DNA of 64,000 nt, from the NCBI RefSeq assembly GCF_009569385.1, contig NZ_WBOF01000001.1, positions 868,001-932,000 of the forward strand, read 5' to 3'. Within the stretch, counting starts at the first letter, position 1. The number at the start of each line of letters is the position of its first letter. Positions 38,776-46,183 of the stretch are shown here, in pieces. The position numbers were made by a program, and so were the translations under genes. Below the pieces are notes generated by a model. That model did no database searches and had not been told where the DNA came from. It saw only the letters and a program-made list of their open reading frames with translations. The DNA is from Streptomyces kaniharaensis. Its GTDB lineage: Bacteria > Actinomycetota > Actinomycetes > Streptomycetales > Streptomycetaceae.

Positions 38776-38815
38776 CTAGAACCCAAGCTGCGCGTGCGGG
38801 CCCTCCGGTACGTGA

Positions 38816-41671
38816 TCAGCCCACCGACGAGTAGGCGATGATGCCGCGGCGCAGGCCGTCGACCGCCTTGCGGGCGGTCCTGCGCAGCTCGACGTCCTCG
38901 CCGGCCGCGTCCTGGATCTGGCCGAGCACGTCGATCAGTTGCTTGGTCCAGCGGACGAAGTCGCCGGCCGGCATGTCGGCGTCGCGCAGGACCTGGTCCA
39001 GGTTGTGGCCGAGCGCCCAGCGGTAGGCGGCCCAGGCGAAGCCCAGGTCGGGCTCGCGCTGGCCGACGCCCTCGGCGGTGTTGATCCGGTGCTGCTCCTC
39101 CAGGGCGTCCAGGTGGCCCCAGATCCGGACCATCTGGCCGAGCGCCTCCTTCGCGGCGCCCTCCGGCACCCGGGGCGCGGCGGCGTCGTCGGCCTGCCGG
39201 GCCTCGTACACCAACGCCGAGGCACAGGCGGCGAGTTCGGCGGCGGCGAGGCCGTTCCAGACGCCCTCGCGGATGCACTCGGAGGCGAGCAGGTCGAGCT
39301 CGCCGTAGAGCCGGCCGAGCCGCTTGCCGTCGTCGGTGACGGTGTCGCCCTGCAGGTAGCCGAGGTCGGTGAGCAGGGCGCAGACCCGGTCGAAGGTGCG
39401 GGCGATGGTGTGCGTGCGGGAGCGCATCCTGCGCTCCAGCAGCTCGGTGTCGCGGTGCAGCCGGTGGTAGCGCTCGGCCCAGCGGGCGTGGTCCTCGCGC
39501 TCGTCGCAGCCGTGGCAGGGGTGCCGGCGCAGGTCGGCGCGCAGCCGGGTGATCTCCGGGTCGTCCGCGGCGGCGGCGCGGCCGCGGCGGAACCGCTCGG
39601 GCTCCAGGTGGCCGGCCTTGGTGCGCAGCGCGGAGGCGAGGTCGCGGCGGGACTGCGGGCTGCGCGGGTTGAAGGACTTCGGGATGCGCACCCGCTCGAT
39701 GGCGGCGACCGGGTGCGGGAAGTCGATCATGGCGAGCCGCTTGACCTGCCGTTCGGCGGTGAGCACCACCGGGCGCGGGCCGTCCTGGAAGTCGGGGTGG
39801 CGCGGGCCGCCGCGGCCGGAGCGGTTGACCGGCGGCAGGCCGGGGTCGAGGACCAGGGCGAGGCCGGCGAACTTGCCGGTGGGGACGTGGATGACGTCTC
39901 CGGGCTTCAGCTGCTCGATGGATTCGATGGCGGCGGCGCGGCGCTGGCTGCTGCCCTCGCGGGCGAGTTCGTTCTCGCGCTCCTTGAGTTCTCGGCGCAG
40001 GCCCATGTACTCGTCGAAGTCGCCGAGGTGGCAGGTCATCGACGCGCGGTAACCGTCCAGCCCCTCCTCGTTGCGCTGGACCTGGCGGGCGATGCCGACG
40101 ACCGAGCGGTCCGCCTGGAACTGGGCGAAGGAGGTCTCCAGCAGTTCGCGCGAGCGGTGCCGGCCGAACTGGGAGACCAGGTTGACGGCCATGTTGTAGG
40201 ACGGCCGGAACGAGGACTTGAGCGGGTAGGTGCGGGTGCCGGCCAGGCCGGCCAGCGCCTCCGGGTCGAGGCCGCGCTGCCAGAGCACCACGGCGTGGCC
40301 CTCGACGTCGATGCCGCGCCGCCCTGCCCGGCCGGTGAGCTGGGTGTACTCGCCGGGGGTGATGTCGGCGTGGGTCTCACCGTTCCACTTGACCAGCTTC
40401 TCCATGACCACCGAGCGGGCGGGCATGTTGATGCCGAGCGCCAGGGTCTCGGTCGCGAAGACGGCCTTGACCAGGCCCTTCACGAACAGCTCCTCGACGA
40501 CCTCCTTGAACCGCGGCAGCATCCCGGCGTGGTGGGCGGCTATGCCGCGCTCCAGCCCGTCCAGCCACTCGAAGTAGCCGAGGACGTGCAGGTCCTCGTC
40601 GGGGATGTCGGCGCAGCGCTCCTCGACAATGGCGCGGACCTGGGCGCGCTCGGAGTCCTTGTTGAGCCGCAGGCCGGAGCTGAGGCACTGCTGGACGGCG
40701 GCCTCGCAGCCGGCCCGGCTGAAGATGAAGGTGATCGCGGGCAGCAGGCCCTCGGCGTCGAGCCGGTCGATGACGTCCACCCGGCCCGGCGTCCAGACCC
40801 GTCCGGGGCGGCCGTTGGGCATGCTGCGGCCGCGGCCGCGCCCGAACCGGTCGCGCGGGTTGCGGTCGAGTTCGGAGCGGGCGAGCCGGACGAGTTCCGG
40901 GTTCACCGCCTTGCCGGGGTTGCGCAGGCTGTCCTTGGGGCGGCCGTCCCGGTCGGGGTTGGCGAACAGGTCGTACATCCGGTTGCCGGCCATCACGTGC
41001 TGCCAGAGCGGGACGGGCCGGTGCTCGGAGACGATCACCCTGGTGCCGCCGCGGACGGTGTCCAGCCAGTCGCCGAACTCCTCGGCGTTGGAGACGGTCG
41101 CGGAGAGCGAGACGAGGGTGACCGATTCGGGGAGGTGGATGATGACCTCCTCCCAGACGGCGCCGCGGAAGCGGTCGGCGAGGTAGTGCACCTCGTCCAT
41201 GACCACGTAGCCGAGGCCGTCGAGGGTGCTGGAGCCCGCGTAGAGCATGTTGCGCAGCACCTCGGTGGTCATGACCACCACGGGGGCGTCGCCGTTGACG
41301 GAGTTGTCGCCGGTGAGCAGGCCGACCTTGGCGGCGCCGTAGCGCTTGACCAGGTCGCCGTACTTCTGGTTGGAGAGCGCCTTGATCGGCGTCGTGTAGA
41401 AGCACTTGCGCCCGGACTGCAGGGCCAGGTGGACGGCGAACTCGCCGATGATGGTCTTCCCGGAGCCGGTGGGCGCGGCGACCAGGACGCCCTCGCCGGC
41501 CTCCAGCGCCTCGCAGGCCTGGACCTGGAAGTCGTCCAACGGGAAGTCGTACAGCTGCTGGAACCCGTGGAAGGCGGTGGCCTGCTCCCTGGCCCGGCGG
41601 CGGCTGGCCGCGTACGCCTCGGCGGGGCTGAGCTCCCGGTCGTCGTGGGGCTCGGGATCGGGGGTGTTCAT
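38816..41671 (-). CDS. Ski2/Mtr4-like DExH-box RNA helicase (HelY type)
   Basis: About 951 residues. Motif I is LVAAPTGSGKTIIGE, motif II VVMDEVHYLADRFRG, motif III LSATVSN, motif VI TGRAGRRGID. After the helicase core come a beta-rich/KOW-like insertion (LKPGDVIHVPTGKFAGLALVLDPG) and the C-terminal DSHCT domain (from about residue 760). A CHGC cluster and Arg-rich segments lie between. Such helicases unwind structured RNA for turnover. Start taken at ATG 41671 (MNTPDPEP); an ATG at 41704 would add 11 residues and cannot be excluded. Confidence 0.92.
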   Translation of the reverse strand: MNTPDPEPHDDRELSPAEAYAASRRRAREQATAFHGFQQLYDFPLDDFQVQACEALEAGEGVLVAAPTGSGKTIIGEFAVHLALQSGRKCFYTTPIKALSNQKYGDLVKRYGAAKVGLLTGDNSVNGDAPVVVMTTEVLRNMLYAGSSTLDGLGYVVMDEVHYLADRFRGAVWEEVIIHLPESVTLVSLSATVSNAEEFGDWLDTVRGGTRVIVSEHRPVPLWQHVMAGNRMYDLFANPDRDGRPKDSLRNPGKAVNPELVRLARSELDRNPRDRFGRGRGRSMPNGRPGRVWTPGRVDVIDRLDAEGLLPAITFIFSRAGCEAAVQQCLSSGLRLNKDSERAQVRAIVEERCADIPDEDLHVLGYFEWLDGLERGIAAHHAGMLPRFKEVVEELFVKGLVKAVFATETLALGINMPARSVVMEKLVKWNGETHADITPGEYTQLTGRAGRRGIDVEGHAVVLWQRGLDPEALAGLAGTRTYPLKSSFRPSYNMAVNLVSQFGRHRSRELLETSFAQFQADRSVVGIARQVQRNEEGLDGYRASMTCHLGDFDEYMGLRRELKERENELAREGSSQRRAAAIESIEQLKPGDVIHVPTGKFAGLALVLDPGLPPVNRSGRGGPRHPDFQDGPRPVVLTAERQVKRLAMIDFPHPVAAIERVRIPKSFNPRSPQSRRDLASALRTKAGHLEPERFRRGRAAAADDPEITRLRADLRRHPCHGCDEREDHARWAERYHRLHRDTELLERRMRSRTHTIARTFDRVCALLTDLGYLQGDTVTDDGKRLGRLYGELDLLASECIREGVWNGLAAAELAACASALVYEARQADDAAAPRVPEGAAKEALGQMVRIWGHLDALEEQHRINTAEGVGQREPDLGFAWAAYRWALGHNLDQVLRDADMPAGDFVRWTKQLIDVLGQIQDAAGEDVELRRTARKAVDGLRRGIIAYSSVG

Positions 41672-41925
41672 CGCCGTCCGGGTGTGGTTGGTGTGGTCTC
41701 GCATCTCAGCGAGAGGTTACCCGGGAGGACCGACATCGATAGCACCGTTTTTTCGCGCCACCGGATCAGTTCTCTCTCAGATCCATAGTTGCAAATGTCT
41801 TCAAGTGATCGTGATGTCGCCAGCTTCGAACGTCTCCGGTCATCCCCGGTGAATCCCCGCTCGGACTCCGTACCTTCGTCGTCACAGCCACCAACTCACC
41901 ACCAACTCAAGGGAGGACACCGACG

Positions 41926-42298
41926 ATGGCGAACCTGGAGACGTCCCTCAAGGAGGCCATGACGATCGAGGGCGCGATCGGCGTCGCTCTGGTCGACTAC
42001 GGCAGCGGCATGGCGCTCGGCAGCCTCGGCGACGGCGGCGAGCTCGACCTCAACGTCGCAGCGGCCGGGAACACCGACGTGGTCCGCGCCAAAATGCGCG
42101 ATGGAGATGCTCAACCTGCACGACAACGAGATCGAGGACATCCTGATCAGCCTCACCAGCCAGTACCACCTGGTCCGGCCGATCACCACGCCCTCCGGGC
42201 GCGGCCTCTTCCTCTTCCTCGCGCTCACCCGCAGCCGCTCCAACCTCGCGATGGCCCGCCACCAGCTCAAGCGCATCGAACTCGCGCTGGAGATCTGA
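41926..42298 (+). pseudogene. Frameshifted small conserved protein (roadblock/LC7-like?)
   Basis: Begins well: a GGGAGGA ribosome site and MANLETSLKEAMTIEGAIGV, ALVDYGSGMALGSLGDGGEL, AAAGNTDVVRAKM. The continuation MEMLNLHDNEIEDILISLTS ... GLFLFLALTRSRSNLAMARH ... LKRIELALEI is in the +1 frame from about 42093-42101. Joining needs +1 (or -2) at AAAATGCGCGATGG. The combined ~123 residues look like a conserved actinomycete protein, with a hint of the roadblock fold; I am not sure of the family. Real mutation or sequencing error cannot be told apart here. Confidence 0.65.
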
Positions 42299-42327
42299 GC
42301 GGACCGACACCAACGAAGGGGGGCCTC

Positions 42328-42660
42328 GTGGCGGTAGCGCTGTACCAGGCCAAGGCCGAGTTCTTCCGGATGCTCGGCCATCCCGTCCGGATCCGGGTCC
42401 TGGAGCTGCTCCAGGCCGGGCCGACGCCGGTGCGCGATCTGCTCGCCGAGCTGGAGGTCGAGCCCTCCAGCCTGTCCCAGCAGCTCGCGGTCCTGCGCCG
42501 GTCCGGCATCGTCACCGCCACCCGGGAGGGCAGCACGGTGGTGTACGCGCTGGCCGGCGGCGACGTCGCCGACCTGCTCCGGTCGGCGCGGCGGATCCTC
42601 ACCGGGCTGCTCGCCGACCGGAACCAGCTGCTCGCCGAACTGCGGGCGGCCGCGGAGTAG
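42328..42660 (+). CDS. ArsR/SmtB-family transcriptional regulator
   Basis: 110-residue winged-helix repressor: FFRMLGHPVRIRVLELLQAG opens the fold, DLLAELEVEPSSLSQQLAVLRRSGIVTATREG is helix-turn-helix plus wing, and the C-terminus (SARRILTGLLADRNQLLAEL) dimerises. No CxC metal motif in helix 3, so it is not a canonical metal sensor. GTG start at 42328 with GAAGGGGGG upstream, 29 bp after the frameshifted gene and likely co-transcribed. Target and signal unknown. Confidence 0.87.
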   Translation: MAVALYQAKAEFFRMLGHPVRIRVLELLQAGPTPVRDLLAELEVEPSSLSQQLAVLRRSGIVTATREGSTVVYALAGGDVADLLRSARRILTGLLADRNQLLAELRAAAE

Positions 42661-42667
42661 CCCGGGA

Positions 42668-43840
42668 TCAGCCCTTCAGGAGTTCCGCGAGGCCGTCCGC
42701 CAGCCGCTCGTACTCCCGCGGCCGGTTGTACAGCTGCGCGCTGACCCGCAGGACCCCGCCGCCGGTCCACGGGCGGACGGCGATCCGGGTGGCCAGGCGC
42801 TTCCACACCTGCGCCATCACCGCCCGCACGTCCGCCTCGGTCTCGCCCCGGCCGGCGGGCAGCCGGACGGTGCTCATCCACACCCCGGGCGTGGCCGGGA
42901 GCGGCTCCAGGCCGGCGCGTCCGGCGAGCACCCGACGGCCGTAGGCGGCGAGCCGGGCGTTGTGCGCGGCGACCTGCTCGGTGCCGAGTCCGCGCAGCAG
43001 CTCGAACCCGGCGGGGGCGGCCAGCCAGGGCGTGTAGTCGCAGGTGCCGCGCCACTCGACGTTCGCCGGGTAGCCCCGGTCGTGCTCCCAGGAGAGCGCG
43101 AGCGGGCGCACCCTGTCCGTCCACTCCGGGCGGACGGACAGGACGCCGGTGGCGCGCGGGGCGAAGGCCCACTTGTGCAGGTTGCCGAACCAGAAGTCGG
43201 CGTGCTCGTCGACCGGCGCGGGCAGCATGCCGGGCGCGTGGGCGCCGTCCACGACGGTGGTCACACCGCGCCCGCGCAGGGCGGCGAGCAGGTCGGGGGC
43301 GGCGAACAGGCGGGCGGTGGGCGAGGTGATCTGGTCGAGGACGGCGACCCGGGTGCGGTCGTCGACCGCGGCCAGCACGGCGTCCCGTACGGCGAATTCG
43401 TCCGGGGCGTCCAACGGCACCGGGACGGTGAGGAGTTCGGCGCCGGTCTCGGCGGCCCGCCGGGCGACGGCCCTGGTGACCGCGCCGTAGCCGTGGTCGG
43501 TGACCAGGATCCGGTCGCCGGGCCCGAGCGGGAGGGTGTCCAGGACGATCGCGACCGCCTCGGTGACGTTGGCGACCAGCGCGAGGCGCTCCGGGTCGGT
43601 ACCCAGCTCGGCGGCGATCCGGACGCGGGCGGCGCCGACCCGGGCCGGCAGGTCGGCGAAGAAGCCGTCCGGATCCTGCTCGTGCTCGGTCCGCAGCCGC
43701 TCCTGCACCCGTTGGACCGGGACGGGCACCGCGCCGTACGAGCCGTGGTTGAGGTGCGCCGCGTCCGCGGACACGCTGAACAGCCCCTCCGTCCCGGGCA
43801 GCGGCGCCGGGGGCTCGACGGTCCGCAGGTCCTCGATCAC
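42668..43840 (-). CDS. Class V aminotransferase / isopenicillin-N-epimerase-like PLP enzyme
   Basis: 390 residues from the GTG at 43840 (GGGAGA upstream). Fold-type I PLP enzyme: HLNHGSYGAVPVPVQRVQER at the N-terminus (isopenicillin-epimerase/cysteine-desulfurase-like), TTVVDGAHAPGMLP with the PLP aspartate, and the Schiff-base lysine in FWFGNLHKWAFAPRATGVL. Substrate unknown; epimerase, lyase and aminotransferase activities exist in this group. It is divergent from the DPP-IV-type peptidase across a palindromic operator, so it may process amino acids released from peptides. Confidence 0.85.
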   Translation of the reverse strand: MIEDLRTVEPPAPLPGTEGLFSVSADAAHLNHGSYGAVPVPVQRVQERLRTEHEQDPDGFFADLPARVGAARVRIAAELGTDPERLALVANVTEAVAIVLDTLPLGPGDRILVTDHGYGAVTRAVARRAAETGAELLTVPVPLDAPDEFAVRDAVLAAVDDRTRVAVLDQITSPTARLFAAPDLLAALRGRGVTTVVDGAHAPGMLPAPVDEHADFWFGNLHKWAFAPRATGVLSVRPEWTDRVRPLALSWEHDRGYPANVEWRGTCDYTPWLAAPAGFELLRGLGTEQVAAHNARLAAYGRRVLAGRAGLEPLPATPGVWMSTVRLPAGRGETEADVRAVMAQVWKRLATRIAVRPWTGGGVLRVSAQLYNRPREYERLADGLAELLKG

Positions 43841-43865
43841 GGCACTCTCCCTCGCGCTTGTATTG

Positions 43866-43880
43866 TGTGACATTTCACAT
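43866..43880. promoter_or_regulatory. Operator-like palindrome, site A of the peptide-utilisation set
   Basis: TGTGACATTTCACA (43866-43879; TGTGA/TCACA arms), also containing GTGACAT (+) and ATGTGAAAT (-; 43872-43880). It lies between the divergent aminotransferase and peptidase genes, 26 bases before the former's start. Confidence 0.5.
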
Positions 43881-43926
43881 GACGGACCCCTATCCCGGCA
43901 AGGCACCACCCGGACACCATCGGGCC

Positions 43927-46005
43927 GTGACCATCACCGACCCCTTCCTCTCCCTCAGCGCCCGTACCGGCCGGTTCACCTACGGTGCTCCGCGTGCGGC
44001 CGGTCTCAGCGAGGACGGCACCCGGCTGCTGCTGCTCCGATCGACCGGTCCGGAGGATCCGGTCGACCGCCTCCACCTGCTCGACACCGCCACCGACCAC
44101 GAGCGCCTGATCGCCGACCCCGCTGTGCTCGTCCCCGGCCGCACCGGCCACCGCGACGACCTGCCCACCGTCGAGCGGCGGCTGCGCGAACGCACCCGGC
44201 TCGTCGCCGCCGGCATCGGCACGTACGCGGCCACCGCCGACCTCGCCGTCGCCGTCCTCACCCTCGACGGGCGGCTCTTCCGCGCGGACACCGCCACCGG
44301 CAGCTGCACCGAACTGCCCACCGCGGGGCCCGCGTTCGACCCCCGGCCGGACGCCACCGGCCGGCGCGTCGCCTACGTCTGCGACGACGCCCTGTACGTC
44401 ACCCCCGACAAAGCGCCGCTCTCCCCCGCCGACGGCGCCCGCTGGGGCGTCGCCGAGTTCGCCGCCGCCGAGGAGCTCGGCCGCTCCCGTGGCCACTGGT
44501 GGCGCCCGGACGGCGGCGCGCTGCTCGCCGCCCGGGTGGACGAATCCGCCCTGCCCCGGCGGTACTTCGCCGACCCGGCCAGCCCCGGCGAACCCGCCGA
44601 GGACTTCGCCTACCCGCAGGCCGGCGGCCCCAACGCCGACGTCCAGCTCTGGGTCCTCGGCCTCGACCGCACCCGCGTCCGGCTGCGCTGGGACGACGCC
44701 GCGTTCCCGTACGTCTGCGCCGCCTCCTGGGCCGGGGACGACGAGATCCTGCTCACCGTCGCCGACCGGCTCCAGCAGAACGTGCTGCTGCTGAGCGCCT
44801 ACCCGGCCACCGGCGAGACCCGCGAACTCTCCCGCACCACCGACGAGTTCTGGGTCGACGACCTGCCCGGCACCCCGGCCCGCCTCACCGACGGCCGTCT
44901 GCTCACCGCCCACGACACCCCCGAGGCCCGCGGCCTCGCCCTGGACGGCAAGCCGCTGGACACGACCGGCCTGCAGATCCGCCGGGTGGTCGGCCGGCTG
45001 CGCGGCCGGCTGCTCTGCGAGACCACCGAGGGCGACCCGGCCGACCAGCACGTCCACCTGGTCGACCCGGACGGCGGCGCACCCGTGCGGATCAGCGACG
45101 GCCCCGGCACGCACTCCGCGCTCGCCGCCGCCGACACCCTGCTGCTCACCTCCGCCGACGCCGACGGCACCCGCCGCCGCCTCGTCCTCGCCGACGGCCG
45201 TGAGCTGCCGCTCGCCGACCTGAGCGCCGCCCTGCCCTACCGGGTGGTGCCCCAGCTCGCCCGGGTCACCGAACTCGGCCTGCCCACCGCCGTGGTGTAC
45301 CCGCGTGACCACGTCCCCGGCCGCCGGCTGCCCGTCCTGCTGGACGTCTACGGCGGGCCCGGCTTCCAGGCCGTGGCGAGCGAGCCGCGCCGCTGGCAGC
45401 TCCGCCAGTGGTGGGCCGACCAGGGCTTCGCCGTGGTCACCACGGACAACCGGGGCACCCCGTTCGTCTCCCCCGACTTCGCCCGGGCGATCTTCCGCCG
45501 CTTCTCCCGGGTCGCGGTGGACGACCAGGTCACCGCCCTGCACGCGCTCGCCGAGCGCCACCCCGACCTCGACCTGGGCCGGGTCGGCGTGCGCGGCTGG
45601 TCGTACGGAGGCTACTTCGCCGCGCTCGCCGTGCTGCGCCGCCCGGACGTCTTCCACGCCGGCAGTGCGGGCGCCCCGCCCACCGACTTCCGGCAGTACG
45701 ACACCGCGTACACCGAGCGCTACCTCGGCCTGCCACAAGACAACCCGGAGGGCTACGCGGGCGACTGCCTGATCGACGACGCCCCCTCACTGACCCGTCC
45801 GCTGCTGCTGGTCCACGGGCTGGCCGACGACAACGTCCACCCCTCGCACACCCTCCTGCTCTCCCAGGCGCTCACCCGGACCGGCCGCCCGCACCGCGTC
45901 CTGCCGCTGCCGGGCGTCACCCACATGACCCCGGGCGGGGTGAACGAGCAGGTGGCCCAGGCCGAACTGGCCTTCCTCCGGGAGGCCTTGGGCTTGACCG
46001 ACTGA
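43927..46005 (+). CDS. Prolyl oligopeptidase family serine peptidase (S9, DPP-IV type)
   Basis: About 692 residues from the GTG at 43927; in-frame ATGs at 43858/43879 lie in or before the operator and are less likely. An N-terminal beta-propeller (RFTYGAPRAAGLSEDGTRLL onward) gates a C-terminal alpha/beta hydrolase with the triad Ser559 (GVRGWSYGGYFAAL), Asp in HGLADDNVHPSH and His in LPGVTHMTPGG. Typical activity: release of Xaa-Pro dipeptides or cleavage after proline in short peptides. No signal peptide, so it acts on imported peptides. First of several peptide-handling genes to the right. Confidence 0.88.
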   Translation: MTITDPFLSLSARTGRFTYGAPRAAGLSEDGTRLLLLRSTGPEDPVDRLHLLDTATDHERLIADPAVLVPGRTGHRDDLPTVERRLRERTRLVAAGIGTYAATADLAVAVLTLDGRLFRADTATGSCTELPTAGPAFDPRPDATGRRVAYVCDDALYVTPDKAPLSPADGARWGVAEFAAAEELGRSRGHWWRPDGGALLAARVDESALPRRYFADPASPGEPAEDFAYPQAGGPNADVQLWVLGLDRTRVRLRWDDAAFPYVCAASWAGDDEILLTVADRLQQNVLLLSAYPATGETRELSRTTDEFWVDDLPGTPARLTDGRLLTAHDTPEARGLALDGKPLDTTGLQIRRVVGRLRGRLLCETTEGDPADQHVHLVDPDGGAPVRISDGPGTHSALAAADTLLLTSADADGTRRRLVLADGRELPLADLSAALPYRVVPQLARVTELGLPTAVVYPRDHVPGRRLPVLLDVYGGPGFQAVASEPRRWQLRQWWADQGFAVVTTDNRGTPFVSPDFARAIFRRFSRVAVDDQVTALHALAERHPDLDLGRVGVRGWSYGGYFAALAVLRRPDVFHAGSAGAPPTDFRQYDTAYTERYLGLPQDNPEGYAGDCLIDDAPSLTRPLLLVHGLADDNVHPSHTLLLSQALTRTGRPHRVLPLPGVTHMTPGGVNEQVAQAELAFLREALGLTD

Positions 46006-46088
46006 TCCACATCCACTGACTGACCGTCAACCAGGGGCGTCGCACCGGCGTGTGCGGCGCCCTTCCGCATGCGCGCGACCCCTTCCAC

Positions 46089-46109
46089 GTGACCCGTGAC
46101 ATGTGAAAT
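46089..46109 (+). promoter_or_regulatory. Shared element, site B, upstream of the M6 protease
   Basis: GTGACCCGTGACAT followed directly by GTGAAAT (ATGTGAAAT at 46101-46109), 75 bases before the protease start. Thirteen of the 14 bases of GTGACCCGTGACAT recur at 54495 in the same orientation. Confidence 0.5.
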
Positions 46110-46183
46110 ATTACCTGCGCTTCACCGGAGGACTCACCGAAGGATCCCCGAAGAACCCCCATCTCCCTGAAAGGACCGGTCAG

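Larger units (their letters stand above)
37458..38808. other. Terminator hairpin split by the IS30 insertion
   Basis: CCGGAGGGCCCGCACGC (37458-37474) and its exact complement (38792-38808) flank the IS element. Without the IS they would form a 17-bp terminator stem between the convergent exonuclease and helicase genes. Confidence 0.85.

Noticed and set aside
42091..42104. Programmed ribosomal frameshift in the small gene before arsR
   Set aside because: No canonical slippery heptamer plus pseudoknot is visible; mutation or sequence error is simpler.
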